Shown here piece after piece: positions 51,469 through 60,211 of a stretch of 60,854 nucleotides of DNA. Source of the DNA: Armatimonadota bacterium (GTDB lineage: Bacteria > Armatimonadota > Fimbriimonadia > Fimbriimonadales > Fimbriimonadaceae); NCBI GenBank assembly GCA_029781035.1, contig JAKOXK010000003.1:1-60854 (forward strand), in the 5' to 3' direction. The notes beneath the pieces are model-generated. The model ran no database searches, was not told where the DNA came from, and saw only the letters and a program-made list of their open reading frames with translations. Positions within the stretch are counted from its first letter, which is position 1, and each line of letters starts with the position of its first letter. Made by a program: the position numbers and the translations under genes.

Positions 51469-52830
51469 CTAGAAGAGACGATCTACAAGGACGATGGATG
51501 GCAATATTCTCAGAAGATCCTGAACCGTCGTTCCAGATGTTTGGTCAAAGAAGACGATGTCTCCAGGTTTTAGTACGGGGTTTTGTGCCTCTTCGCCGTT
51601 CTTCATGTATCGGTCGAAATCGTACCTGGTGGGAATGAACTTGCCGTCTTTGCCTGGACGCAAGACAACAGCCCTGCGATAGGTGCCGTTCTGCTTGAGG
51701 CCCTCAGAAGCTGCGAGGGCATCGGAGAGTCTCGTCATCCTGGAATCGGGCATCAGCTTCCGACCGGGCCTGTTGACGAACCCAAAGACTTGATAATCCC
51801 GCTTGTTCTCAGGAACATAAATGAAATCTCCATCTTGAAGACTGATTCCGGCGTTCGTGCCGCCTTGTGCCAATGATCGGGCATCGAATTCCAAGACTTC
51901 GCCGTGTCGGAACAGCAGCGTTCTCTCAAGGGTTCCGTTGTCGTTCACCCCTCCAGCGCCCTGGATTCCTGCCAAAAGCGCGCTGTCGTCACGCACGCTC
52001 ACGTCCCCTGGTTTCACCACATACCCGCCAACCGTGACTTTGATCGTGCGAGGCAGTTGGACCGTGATGGTGTCTCCTGCCTGCAAGCCCCATGCGTTAC
52101 CTTTCTCGACTTCCGAGAGTGTCTTCTGCACGGATTTGTCCCCACGACGCAGGATCACCGTCACTTGACTGGACGACACCGTCGTTGTGGAGAGCCCACC
52201 CGCCAACGCGATGGCAGCGCTGACACCTCCGTCTTGTTCCAACTGGACTTCGCCAGGGCGCATGACCGCCCCCACGACCCAGACGGGTTTGTCTGCAGAC
52301 GGCAACATGGCGAAGACGTCTCCCGGTTGAAGCAAGAGGTTCTGACTCGAGTCGTCAGACCGGAGAAGTCTGACGACGTCGACGTTTTTAGGCGGGCTCC
52401 CAGCCCGGTAGAGCCTCGCAATGTAGGTGTCGAGTGGTTGCAGCGTGGGGTTCTTTGCGACGAGTTGACGCAGGTCGAGTCCGGGAACCCATGGGACAGC
52501 GCCGTCGGGAGCCATGTTGGTCACGAGGTACACGAACCGGTCCGCCTGCTGCTTCATCACGACCGAGACGACCGCGTCGCGGACATACTCGCGCGCTTTG
52601 GCCTGGATCATGTCTTGCGCCGACTGGAGCGTCTTGCCCGAAAGGTCGAAGCGGCCGAACACAGGCATGTTCACCGAACCATCGGAAGTCACCCGGAAGT
52701 CACCTGAGTACTGCGGCTGGTTGGCAGTTACGATCGTGAGCGTGTCGAACGGCTCAATCGTCGTCGCGGTCTGACCGTGGGACCAACCCGCACACAAAAG
52801 ACCCAAGAGAACGATGCACCGTCTCAGCAC
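51469..52830 (-). CDS. SLBB-domain polysaccharide export protein
   Basis: A 453-residue exported protein starting at GTG (52830), signal peptide MLRRCIVLLGLLCAGWSHGQ. The polysaccharide-export domain (YSGDFRVTSDGSVNMPVFGRFDLSG) is followed by several SLBB modules: VVGAVMRPGEVQLEQDGGVS, VTVGGYVVKPGDVSVRDD and VFGFVNRPGRKLM. Three to four SLBB units is more than Wza has. No lipobox Cys. It should form or line the exit path of the surface polymer. It is divergent from the Wzz-like gene; the TAGACT lying 6 bases before the GTG may drive a leaderless mRNA. Confidence 0.9.
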   Translation of the reverse strand: MLRRCIVLLGLLCAGWSHGQTATTIEPFDTLTIVTANQPQYSGDFRVTSDGSVNMPVFGRFDLSGKTLQSAQDMIQAKAREYVRDAVVSVVMKQQADRFVYLVTNMAPDGAVPWVPGLDLRQLVAKNPTLQPLDTYIARLYRAGSPPKNVDVVRLLRSDDSSQNLLLQPGDVFAMLPSADKPVWVVGAVMRPGEVQLEQDGGVSAAIALAGGLSTTTVSSSQVTVILRRGDKSVQKTLSEVEKGNAWGLQAGDTITVQLPRTIKVTVGGYVVKPGDVSVRDDSALLAGIQGAGGVNDNGTLERTLLFRHGEVLEFDARSLAQGGTNAGISLQDGDFIYVPENKRDYQVFGFVNRPGRKLMPDSRMTRLSDALAASEGLKQNGTYRRAVVLRPGKDGKFIPTRYDFDRYMKNGEEAQNPVLKPGDIVFFDQTSGTTVQDLLRILPSIVLVDRLF

Positions 52831-52836
52831 GAGAAG

Positions 52837-52842
52837 AGTCTA
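52837..52842 (-). promoter_or_regulatory. -10 hexamer 6 bases before the SLBB gene (leaderless candidate)
   Basis: TAGACT on the minus strand is separated by 6 bases from the GTG at 52830. No Shine-Dalgarno is available in that gap. Confidence 0.45.
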
Positions 52843-52872
52843 CCAGTGTCTTCTTGACGCCCCTGACCGTCC

Positions 52873-52902
52873 TTGACGACGTGGGGCTGTTGCGCGGATA
52901 AT
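52873..52902 (+). promoter_or_regulatory. Sigma-70 promoter of the Wzz-like gene
   Basis: TTGACG (52873-52878), an 18-base spacer and GATAAT (52897-52902) match 10 of 12 consensus positions. The start codon follows 27 bases after the -10. It lies back to back with the SLBB promoter, so the two genes form a divergent control region. Confidence 0.65.
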
Positions 52903-52929
52903 CGGGCCAGCCCTCGTGGCAGGCACCCC

Positions 52930-54264
52930 ATGACCCTTGGAAAGCAGATCTCAACAGCCCTTGCGGTGACGGTGGTGTCGTCCGCTGTCGTCTATTTGAT
53001 CTGTCTGATTGTTCCCAAGACTTACGAGAGCCAGGAAGCGCTTCTGTTCCCAGCTTCTCAGAATCAAGGATCATCGATCATTCCAGGCATCCTGACCGGA
53101 AACAACCAAACGAGCGACATTTCAGCCTATGCCGCTCCGAACAGCATGGCTTGGCCGATCGTGGCGAGCCAGACGAGTGCGGCGATGGGGCTCCTCGAGA
53201 GCCGCCGGTGTGGCGACCAGGTCATCGAGAAACTGGGCCTCGAGAAGAAGTGGCACACCACTCGGTCTCGAGCACTGGATCGCCTCCAGAAGCAGACGAA
53301 AGTCAAGGTTGACGAGAATGGTTTGCTCGTGGTCTCGGCCCAAGCCGACAACCCTCAGCTCGCCAAAGGGATCGTGGACGCGATGCACGCATTCCTCAAT
53401 TCAGACTCTGTGCGGCTGACTCTCAGCATTGCTGAGAGGAACCTCGACGCGCTCAATCAAAAGTCCGTCGCAGCCGAGAAGGCCGTTGAGAAGGCCCGAA
53501 AGCAACTTGTCAGCGTGGCGACCCGACACCCGTACGTAAGCCAAGACCCGATCCAACAACTGCTTGCCGACGGACTGAAGAGGCTTGGCGACATCCGAAC
53601 CGAGCTTGCAGCCGACAACGCCAAGATAACACATTATGAAAATCTTGTAGCGTCGGCACTGAAGGACGACAACGACGTCAACCAGATCGAAGTGATCAAG
53701 GGGAATTCACTCAGCACGGCACTGGACGGCCTAGCCCAGGACTTGCAGAAGCGCCGCGAAGAGTTTGAAGACGCCCAGCGGACATTCACTCAGCGCGACC
53801 CGACCTACAGACTGGCCTTCGACCGGGTTCAAGCGAGCAAGAAGACTCTGCAGGCCAACGTTGACAAGACGAGCAGAAGCTTGAAAAACGGCACCTATGC
53901 TCCCCTGATCCAATTGAGGGCTGAGTACGAATCGATCAAGCAAAGCGAGAAGACGTACCAGCAAGTGCTTGACGAGTATCGGAAGATCGCCCTCAAGACG
54001 CCGGAGGACATGTCGCAGGTGCGCTTGGCCCAGTCAGCGTTCGACACGGCGCTCAAGAACGCTGAGATGCTTCGCTACCAAGTGGAGCAAGCCTCCATCG
54101 CGGTTGATCGCGATCCAGCACGCTTTGAGGTTGTTGACGACCCCATCGCCGATCCGGAACCGGTGGCGCCGCGCAAAGGTCTGATCACGGGCGCATGGGC
54201 CTGCTGTGTGCTGGCAGTCGCGTCCTGGGTGATCATCAGGCAAAGGATCAGGTTCGTCGACTGA
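52930..54264 (+). CDS. Wzz-like polysaccharide chain-length protein
   Basis: About 444 residues from the ATG at 52930 (MTLGKQISTALAVTVVSSAV). The two-helix layout of Wzz/GumC co-polymerases is clear: an N-terminal membrane helix at about 8-30, a long periplasmic coiled-coil region (about 130-390, e.g. QKSVAAEKAVEKARKQLVSV) and a second helix near the C-terminus (GAWACCVLAVASWVII), just after a Pro-rich segment (DDPIADPEPVAPRKG). There is no BY-kinase domain attached. It should set polymer length with the Wzy-like protein. Confidence 0.88.
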   Translation: MTLGKQISTALAVTVVSSAVVYLICLIVPKTYESQEALLFPASQNQGSSIIPGILTGNNQTSDISAYAAPNSMAWPIVASQTSAAMGLLESRRCGDQVIEKLGLEKKWHTTRSRALDRLQKQTKVKVDENGLLVVSAQADNPQLAKGIVDAMHAFLNSDSVRLTLSIAERNLDALNQKSVAAEKAVEKARKQLVSVATRHPYVSQDPIQQLLADGLKRLGDIRTELAADNAKITHYENLVASALKDDNDVNQIEVIKGNSLSTALDGLAQDLQKRREEFEDAQRTFTQRDPTYRLAFDRVQASKKTLQANVDKTSRSLKNGTYAPLIQLRAEYESIKQSEKTYQQVLDEYRKIALKTPEDMSQVRLAQSAFDTALKNAEMLRYQVEQASIAVDRDPARFEVVDDPIADPEPVAPRKGLITGAWACCVLAVASWVIIRQRIRFVD

Positions 54265-54268
54265 CGAC

Positions 54269-55198
54269 TTACCGGATTGCTTTGGACCGCACGAGCCGTC
54301 GGCATACATCAAGGATGGCCGGGTAGTCGAGGCCATAGACTTGGCGTAGGTACTTCTGGCTACCCACCGTACTGCTAAATCCCGCCCTCAACCCGATGCG
54401 CGCAAACCGCTTGGGCACGGAACCCTCGTCAAGGCAGACCTCTGCTACGGCGCTCCCAAGTCCGCCGTCCACCGTGTGTTCTTCGACGGTGACTATTCCA
54501 CCTGTATTGTTCGCGGCATCGACGATGGCTGCCCGGTCGATCGGCTTCACCGTGTGCATGGAGAGAACACGGGTCAGGATGCCTTCTGACTTCAAGGTCT
54601 CGTGCACGGCAAGAACCTCCTCCATGATGCCGCCGCACGCCACCAAGGTGAGATCCGCCCCTTGACGAAGGACACGGGCCTTTCCGAGTTCAAAGGGGAC
54701 GTCCTCTGTCGGCTCGGCTTTGGATTTGTCGAGCCGAAGGTAGGCGGTTCCCGGTGATCTCGCCAACGCCGTTGTCGCTTCTTGAGTCTCAAAGAGATCG
54801 CATGGAACGACCACGGTCATGTTCGGCAAGGAGCGCAAGATCGAGATGTCTTCGGTCGCATGGTGGCTGATACCCAGAGCCCCGTAGCTGAAGCCGCCAC
54901 CAATCCCAACGACCTTGACGTCCGCGTCATGGTAACAGGCGTCGTTCCGGATCATCTCGAGAGGCCGTAGGATCGGAAAATTGGCGATCGAGTAGGTGAA
55001 GACTGTCCGACCGCCAAGGGCAAGGCCAGTTGCGAGCAAAGTCATGTTTTGCTCGGAGACGCCTGCGTTCAGGAACTGCTGCGGAAACTCCTTGGCGAAG
55101 TTTGTCAACACGCCGAACCCTAGATCGCCCGTGACCAGCATCAGCCTCCGGTCTTTGCGCGCCAGTTCAGTCAAGCGTGCGACGAAAGCGTCTCTCAA
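54269..55198 (-). CDS. Transketolase-like protein, C-terminal half
   Basis: About 309 residues from a TTG at 55198 that overlaps the stop of the N-terminal half (TTGA) and has GGAGGAG five bases upstream. It holds the pyrimidine-binding domain (RRLMLVTGDLGFGVLTNFAKEF, with the Glu in NAGVSEQNMTLLATGLAL) and the C-terminal domain (DLTLVACGGIMEEVLAVHE). With its partner it forms a complete thiamine-diphosphate enzyme from two chains. Split transketolases are common in secondary pathways. Placed in a polysaccharide locus it may transfer two-carbon units onto a sugar precursor; that is inference. Confidence 0.9.
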   Translation of the reverse strand: MRDAFVARLTELARKDRRLMLVTGDLGFGVLTNFAKEFPQQFLNAGVSEQNMTLLATGLALGGRTVFTYSIANFPILRPLEMIRNDACYHDADVKVVGIGGGFSYGALGISHHATEDISILRSLPNMTVVVPCDLFETQEATTALARSPGTAYLRLDKSKAEPTEDVPFELGKARVLRQGADLTLVACGGIMEEVLAVHETLKSEGILTRVLSMHTVKPIDRAAIVDAANNTGGIVTVEEHTVDGGLGSAVAEVCLDEGSVPKRFARIGLRAGFSSTVGSQKYLRQVYGLDYPAILDVCRRLVRSKAIR

Positions 55199-56058
55199 CC
55201 CAACTCCTCCATGGCCGCGTCGAACTCGTCGCCCTGAGGAGAACGGTAGTGCCAAAGGACGGTGTCTTCCATGAACGAGACGCCCTTTCCTTTCACCGTG
55301 TGGGCGATGACGACGCGCGGTCTATCGGGAGATCGGCCGTCCCAACACAGACCGCGCTTGAGATCGGTGTGATCGTGGCCGTCTACCTCGACCACGTCCC
55401 ATCCAAAGCTGGACCACTTGTCCGCAAACGGTTCGAGCCGGATCGTATCATCGACCCGGGCGAGGGATTGAATCTTGTTGTAGTCCACGATCGCAGTCAA
55501 GTTTCCAAGCCCGTGGTGTGCGGCGAACAAGGCGGCTTCCCAGACGCTGCCTTCATCGCATTCGCCGTCACTCATCAACACATATGTACGCCATTCATGG
55601 CCGTCCAGGGCTGCGCCGTAGGCAAGGCCCGTCCCAATCCCTAGTCCATGACCCAGAGAGCCGGTCGAGACTTCGACACCAGGGATGCCCTTGTGGGAGA
55701 CGTGCCCGCTCAGGTCACTTCCGTCTTGGTAATGGGTTTTGAGCTTGCTCAGCGGGAAAAAGCCGGATTCGGCCAAGGCGGCGTAGACACAGGCCCCGGC
55801 ATGGCCTTTACTGAGGACGAAGCGGTCCCGGTCTTCCCACTCGGGGTTGTCGGGATCCACCCGCAACACGTGACCATAGAGGACAGCGGCCGCGTCCGCC
55901 ATGCTCAGACACGATCCGACATGGGACGAGTTGCCGTCGTGCGTCATTTGCACGACGTCTCGGCGGATCCTCGCGGCCAACTCTTCGGTGTTCCAGTGCG
56001 CAGGCAGTTCTCCTTGCCCGTTCAGTTCAGCTCGAAACCGTGACATGTCGTCGTCCAC
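55195..56058 (-). CDS. Transketolase-like protein, N-terminal half
   Basis: A 287-residue thiamine-diphosphate-binding half; start GTG at 56058 or ATG at 56046. Visible are the GNSSHVGSCLSMADAAAVLYG entry, LSKGHAGACVYAALAESG, the TPP/Mg loop MSDGECDEGSVWEAALFAA with the Asn of IVDYNKIQSL, and the TVKGKGVSFME segment. It lacks the domains present in its partner gene, to which it is coupled. A close alternative reading is a 1-deoxyxylulose-5-phosphate synthase-like pair, but the LSKGHA and GSLGHGLGIG motifs favour transketolase. Confidence 0.92.
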   Translation of the reverse strand: MDDDMSRFRAELNGQGELPAHWNTEELAARIRRDVVQMTHDGNSSHVGSCLSMADAAAVLYGHVLRVDPDNPEWEDRDRFVLSKGHAGACVYAALAESGFFPLSKLKTHYQDGSDLSGHVSHKGIPGVEVSTGSLGHGLGIGTGLAYGAALDGHEWRTYVLMSDGECDEGSVWEAALFAAHHGLGNLTAIVDYNKIQSLARVDDTIRLEPFADKWSSFGWDVVEVDGHDHTDLKRGLCWDGRSPDRPRVVIAHTVKGKGVSFMEDTVLWHYRSPQGDEFDAAMEELG

Positions 56059-56085
56059 TTATCGTTCAACCCGTCTGTATTTCGG

Positions 56086-57321
56086 TCAGTTGACCAGCCT
56101 ACTCAATGCTACTGCGTGTTGGAGTGCCTGTTCGAACCGGTCACCCAGTCGAGCGAAGTCATGGTGTTCTTCCACGTAGGCTCTGGCCCTGTCACCCATG
56201 CGTTGACGCTCGTCCCGAGGCGTGTCCATCAAACGTACGACACCGGCCGCAAGGTCATCTGGATCCTCGGCGCGGACGGTGACACCGGCCCCTGCCTCTT
56301 CCACTGGGTTGTTCGAGGACTCTACCGCGTAGATCACGGGCCGGCCGGCCCCCAGATAGTCGAACAGCTTGTTCGGACTGACACCCCACCGGAACACGGG
56401 GGACTTCTTGAGGATCAGCAGGCCCGCGTCAGCTTGAGCGAGCATCTCTGGAACTTGGCCCTTGGGTACCGCGTCCAGGAACTCGACGTTGGTAAGTCCC
56501 ATGTCGAGGGCCCGTTGGACGAGCCTGGGTTTCTCTCCTCCGTCGCCGAGGAAACGGAACAGCACTTTGTCGCCGACTCCCGCCTCACTCAAGACCTGGG
56601 CAGCCTCCAACACGGTGTCGAGGCCGTTCGCAATGCCGTGGATTCCAGCGAAAAGGACTGTGAACCGTTCGTTGTGCGGAATCGGTTTTGGGTGGGGAAG
56701 GTCAGGCAAGTAAACGCCGTTTGGCACCCAGAAGTAGCCTTGCACCTGAGCTCCTTTTTCCACGTAGTAGTCGGCGTTCGTTGGTAGAAGGGAAACAATC
56801 GACCCGGCGTTGCGGACGAGGTGATTCTCCATCCATCCCATCAGTTTGACTACGGGGTGCCTCGGCGACATACGGCCGACGTCCACGAGGCTTTGCGGCC
56901 AGATGTCACGGACTTCAAAGACGAACGCCGCGCCGAGGTCGTTTGCCAGGCGTTCGGCTCCATAGGCGGCGATCAGGTTGGGGCTGGAACCGACGATGAC
57001 GTCAGGAGGTCCGAGGGCCCTCAGCGCTCTCGATGAGAACAAGTTCGTCGCATAGCTGAGCATGCTTACGAATCGCATGGCACCCGAGCCAGGGTAGGCA
57101 GGGGCTCGCAACCACAAGAACTGGACGCCGTCAACGACCTCGCTCCTGCTGTCTTCCCCTGCCTGCAGGCGCATCTCGGTGCGAGTCCAGTGGTTGAAGC
57201 TGCTGGCAGGGATCACGACCTCATGACCACGGGACACCAGTTCCTTGGCCAAGGCAAAGGGGCGCACGCTTCCCGGGAGACTGGGTGGCACGGCATGTTG
57301 ATGGACGATCCAGACCTTCAT
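56086..57321 (-). CDS. GT4-family glycosyltransferase (WbuB-like)
   Basis: A 411-residue GT-B retaining glycosyltransferase. The N-terminal MKVWIVHQHAVPPSLPGSVRPFALAKELVSRGH is typical of WbuB-type enzymes that use amino-sugar donors such as UDP-FucNAc or UDP-QuiNAc. The donor domain has VLFAGIHGIANGLDTVLEAA and the E-x7-E pair near VESSNNPVEEAGAGVTV. Its acceptor is presumably a lipid-linked sugar at the inner membrane face. A CapD-like dehydratase in the locus could supply such a donor. Confidence 0.9.
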   Translation of the reverse strand: MKVWIVHQHAVPPSLPGSVRPFALAKELVSRGHEVVIPASSFNHWTRTEMRLQAGEDSRSEVVDGVQFLWLRAPAYPGSGAMRFVSMLSYATNLFSSRALRALGPPDVIVGSSPNLIAAYGAERLANDLGAAFVFEVRDIWPQSLVDVGRMSPRHPVVKLMGWMENHLVRNAGSIVSLLPTNADYYVEKGAQVQGYFWVPNGVYLPDLPHPKPIPHNERFTVLFAGIHGIANGLDTVLEAAQVLSEAGVGDKVLFRFLGDGGEKPRLVQRALDMGLTNVEFLDAVPKGQVPEMLAQADAGLLILKKSPVFRWGVSPNKLFDYLGAGRPVIYAVESSNNPVEEAGAGVTVRAEDPDDLAAGVVRLMDTPRDERQRMGDRARAYVEEHHDFARLGDRFEQALQHAVALSRLVN

Positions 57322-57447
57322 GAATGGGACCGCCAGCCGCTCATCAGCCCAGTTTAGCCCCTAACGAACCTAAGCGGGCGGATTCAGTCCGGATCGCTGA
57401 CTCTGTGATCCCTCCGGTCCTTCCTCTGTCTTGGCAGCATCGAGCCA

Positions 57448-58839
57448 ATGCGCCCGACCGCCAGGTTTGACGCCGGCAAGGGTAACCTCGTTCAGCCAAT
57501 GCCCGCTTGGACCGTGCGCAAGAACGACGTCGACCGGCCCTTGGTCGTGCTTGGATGCGCGCTGTTCGTCGCGGCTCTCCAGTTCAGCTACGTCTTCATG
57601 GACGTCAAGCTCTTCCCATTCTTTGGGCTTCGTCTGACGCGACTGGACCCCTTATGGCTCGTCCTCGGCTTCCTCATGGCCTTGGTTCCATCTTTGTGGC
57701 TTCCAGCACGCCTGTCTCGTCCGAGCCAGGTCGCCTATTGGGTCCTCTACTTGACGGTGATTGTCCCAGCGATGTGGATTCCTTACCAGACTCTGGATGT
57801 CCCCCCTCATCTGTATCTGGCTTATAGCGGTGTCTTGCTTGGCTGCTTCTACGGGCTTGGCTTTTCCCATCTCGCACCCCGCTGGCATGTCAAGCGACCG
57901 GTTGTGCACCCGGACTACTTCTTTTTCGCCTTGACGGCCATTGCCATCGTATTCACTCTGGCCGTCTGGTCCACGAACGGCTTCCATATCGAGATCGGGC
58001 TCCAAGACATGTACAACCGCCGCAAAGAGGCGAAGTCGGAGATCAGCGCAGGTTCGATCATGTCGTATCTCAAAGGAAACTTGACCAGTGCGCTGCAGCC
58101 TTACACCTTTGCCCTCGGCATTACGCGAGGTTCGCTGATCCTTGTCTGCATCTCGGTCTGGATCGGACTCGTCGGATTCTCGGTCGAAGGGAGCAAGACT
58201 TCGGCTGCCATACCGTTCCTCTTGCTCGCCATGTACCCCTTCTTGACTCGGTTTCGGGCCAAATTCGGTATCGCGATCTCCATCGCTGCTGGCATCGCCG
58301 TTCTCGTTGTAATCGCTGCCTACAGCGCGACCCACATCATCGGGATCCCGGTCGTGACGACGTGGCGTCTCTTTGAGGCCAAAGGACTCCTCAGCGGCTT
58401 CTACTGGGACTTTTTCACCACACATCCCAAGGCACTTATGGCAGACGGTTTCCTCCGTGGTTTGATCCATTATCCGTATCCCTATCCCGTTTCGCAGCAG
58501 ATCGGCCTGACTTACTTCGGCAGCGCGGACACCAATGCGAACGCCAATCTGTGGGCATCAGCGTTTGGCGACTTCGGCTACTTAGGGATGATCGCGGAGA
58601 CTGTCCTCCTAGCCATGCTCTTCCGACTCATCGACTCCATCTCGCTGAACCGTGGCTTTCTGATCCCGGCCTTCCTTTGCGCCTTCCTGGGAATGAAACT
58701 CAGCGACGTGGCCCTGGACACGTCCATCCTCTCTCATGGAACGCTGGCAATCTTGGTCTTTCTCTACATCCTCCCTCCGATGACCAAGGCTCCTCTCGAG
58801 AGCCCGGTTCTCCAGGAGCCGACAGGGGCAACGGCTTGA
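57448..58839 (+). CDS. Wzy-like O-antigen/oligosaccharide polymerase
   Basis: A 463-residue membrane protein with about 12 hydrophobic segments, for example LVLGFLMALVPSLWLPARLS, YFFFALTAIAIVFTLAVWS and LVVIAAYSATHIIGI. It has the large loop and Arg/Tyr-rich periplasmic patches (MYNRRKEAKSEISAG) of oligosaccharide repeat-unit polymerases. Sequence conservation in this family is too low for a firm name; topology plus position between glycosyltransferases support it. The start at 57448 is uncertain; another ATG is at 57499. Its stop overlaps the TTG of the next glycosyltransferase. Confidence 0.78.
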   Translation: MRPTARFDAGKGNLVQPMPAWTVRKNDVDRPLVVLGCALFVAALQFSYVFMDVKLFPFFGLRLTRLDPLWLVLGFLMALVPSLWLPARLSRPSQVAYWVLYLTVIVPAMWIPYQTLDVPPHLYLAYSGVLLGCFYGLGFSHLAPRWHVKRPVVHPDYFFFALTAIAIVFTLAVWSTNGFHIEIGLQDMYNRRKEAKSEISAGSIMSYLKGNLTSALQPYTFALGITRGSLILVCISVWIGLVGFSVEGSKTSAAIPFLLLAMYPFLTRFRAKFGIAISIAAGIAVLVVIAAYSATHIIGIPVVTTWRLFEAKGLLSGFYWDFFTTHPKALMADGFLRGLIHYPYPYPVSQQIGLTYFGSADTNANANLWASAFGDFGYLGMIAETVLLAMLFRLIDSISLNRGFLIPAFLCAFLGMKLSDVALDTSILSHGTLAILVFLYILPPMTKAPLESPVLQEPTGATA

Positions 58840-59945
58840 GCAAGCGGGTCTGTCACCTCACAACCGTCCACCAACCCTTCGACGTGCGCATCTTCCTCAA
58901 GGAGTGCCGTGCCCTCGCGTCGGCAGGATACGAGACTCACTTGGTCGCGACTCATGACAGTGACGTGGAACGGGATGGTGTCAAGATCCATGGCCTCCCC
59001 AGGGCCAGCGGTCGAGTGCAGCGCATGTTCTTGGCGTCACGATGGTGTCTCAAGAAGGCCGTTTCTTTGGACGCCGACCTCTACCATTTTCACGACCCCG
59101 AGCTGATCCCGGTCGGACGAGAACTGAAGAAGCTCGGCAAGACTGTCGTGTACGACGTCCATGAGTCGTATGCCGAGTCCGTCCTCGATCGAGAGTACAT
59201 CCCCCTTCCCTTGCGCCAAGTCGTATCAGACCGAGTTGCTCGGGCAGAAGCTCGTGCAGACCGCGAACTGGACGCCATCGTCGCAGCGACCCCAAGAATC
59301 GCCCGGTCGTTCGCTAACCAGAGGACGGTATTGGTGCAGAACTTTCCGATCCTCGGTGAACTCGCTTCTGCCACTGGGAGGCCCTTTGCCCAACGTGAGG
59401 CGGCAGTCTGCTTTGTCGGCAACGTGTCACGGATCCGGGGCGCGCGCGAGATGGTAGAGGCGATCAGGCTCACGGCGAACACACGTCTTGTCGTGGCCGG
59501 AGACTTCACTCCTGCTCATTTGTCGGATGAGCTGGGCGTGCTCGCCGGTTGGGGCCGGGTGGATCGGCTGGGGTTTGTGGACCGCTCGCGCCTCTCTGAG
59601 GTCATGGGGCGGTGCATCGCTGGTTTGGTCCCGTTCCATCCGCTGCGCAACCATATCGAGGCTCAGCCGAACAAACTGTTCGAATACATGTCGGCGGGCC
59701 TACCTGTGATCGTGTCCGACTTTCCGTATTGGCGTGAGACTATCGAGCGAGAAGGCTGCGGGCTCCTCGTAGACCCGATGAGTCCCGAAGCGATCGCTGG
59801 GGCCATCGAGAGTCTCGTCAACGACCGTCAGGGAGCTCAGGAAATGGGTGCAAGAGGGGCTGTGGCCGTGAAAGAGCGCTACAACTGGGAAGCTCAGGAG
59901 AGGATCTTGCTGGACCTGTACGGGGCCCTGATCGGGTCACCCTAG
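58836..59945 (+). CDS. GT4-family glycosyltransferase
   Basis: About 369 residues from the TTG at 58836, which overlaps the upstream stop (TTGA). The N-terminal region has HLTTVHQPFDVRIFLKECRALASAG and YHFHDPELIPVGRELKKLGKTVVYDVHESYAES, a combination typical of GT4 enzymes from O-antigen and capsule loci. The donor site includes AVCFVGNVSRIRGAREMVEAI and the E-x7-E pair near NKLFEYMSAGLPVI. Donor and acceptor unknown. A longer frame from 58551 overlaps the polymerase gene and is unlikely. Confidence 0.9.
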   Translation: MSKRVCHLTTVHQPFDVRIFLKECRALASAGYETHLVATHDSDVERDGVKIHGLPRASGRVQRMFLASRWCLKKAVSLDADLYHFHDPELIPVGRELKKLGKTVVYDVHESYAESVLDREYIPLPLRQVVSDRVARAEARADRELDAIVAATPRIARSFANQRTVLVQNFPILGELASATGRPFAQREAAVCFVGNVSRIRGAREMVEAIRLTANTRLVVAGDFTPAHLSDELGVLAGWGRVDRLGFVDRSRLSEVMGRCIAGLVPFHPLRNHIEAQPNKLFEYMSAGLPVIVSDFPYWRETIEREGCGLLVDPMSPEAIAGAIESLVNDRQGAQEMGARGAVAVKERYNWEAQERILLDLYGALIGSP

Positions 59946-60203
59946 TTCGGAGTCGGGTCTGTCCAGGAAAACGATTCGGACTTCACGCGTGTCAGCATGG
60001 TCTCTCAGAGCCGTCATCACCGATGCTGCGCAGGGATCCTTCATCGCTTCGTCAAGCACGACGAGCTCCGGATGGTGCCGCTGGCACAATTGGACGCACC
60101 TGTCGCCGTCCTCGGCCCGCCAAACGTGAAAGCCCTCGCTTTTGAGACTCGAAGCGACGCATCCCAACAGATTGGAGTCTGGAGAGCAAACAACGGCTGT
60201 CAT
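59937..60203 (-). CDS. Short receiver (CheY-like) domain protein
   Basis: An 88-residue protein like the first two-thirds of a response-regulator receiver: VVCSPDSNLLGCVASSL (usually an acidic pair, here Ser-Pro-Asp), the phospho-acceptor candidate Asp in HPELVVLDEAMKDP (about residue 51), and VRIVFLDRPDSE where the conserved Lys is expected. The Lys and last helix-strand-helix are missing, so it would be a truncated or pseudo-receiver. It lies between the flippase and a glycosyltransferase, overlapping the latter by 9 bases. No frameshift is apparent. Confidence 0.6.
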   Translation of the reverse strand: MTAVVCSPDSNLLGCVASSLKSEGFHVWRAEDGDRCVQLCQRHHPELVVLDEAMKDPCAASVMTALRDHADTREVRIVFLDRPDSELG

Positions 60204-60211
60204 GGGCCTTG

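Noticed and set aside
59937-59945. Frameshift joining the receiver-like protein and the neighbouring glycosyltransferase
   Set aside because: They are on opposite strands with convergent ends overlapping by 9 bases, so no fusion or frameshift is involved.
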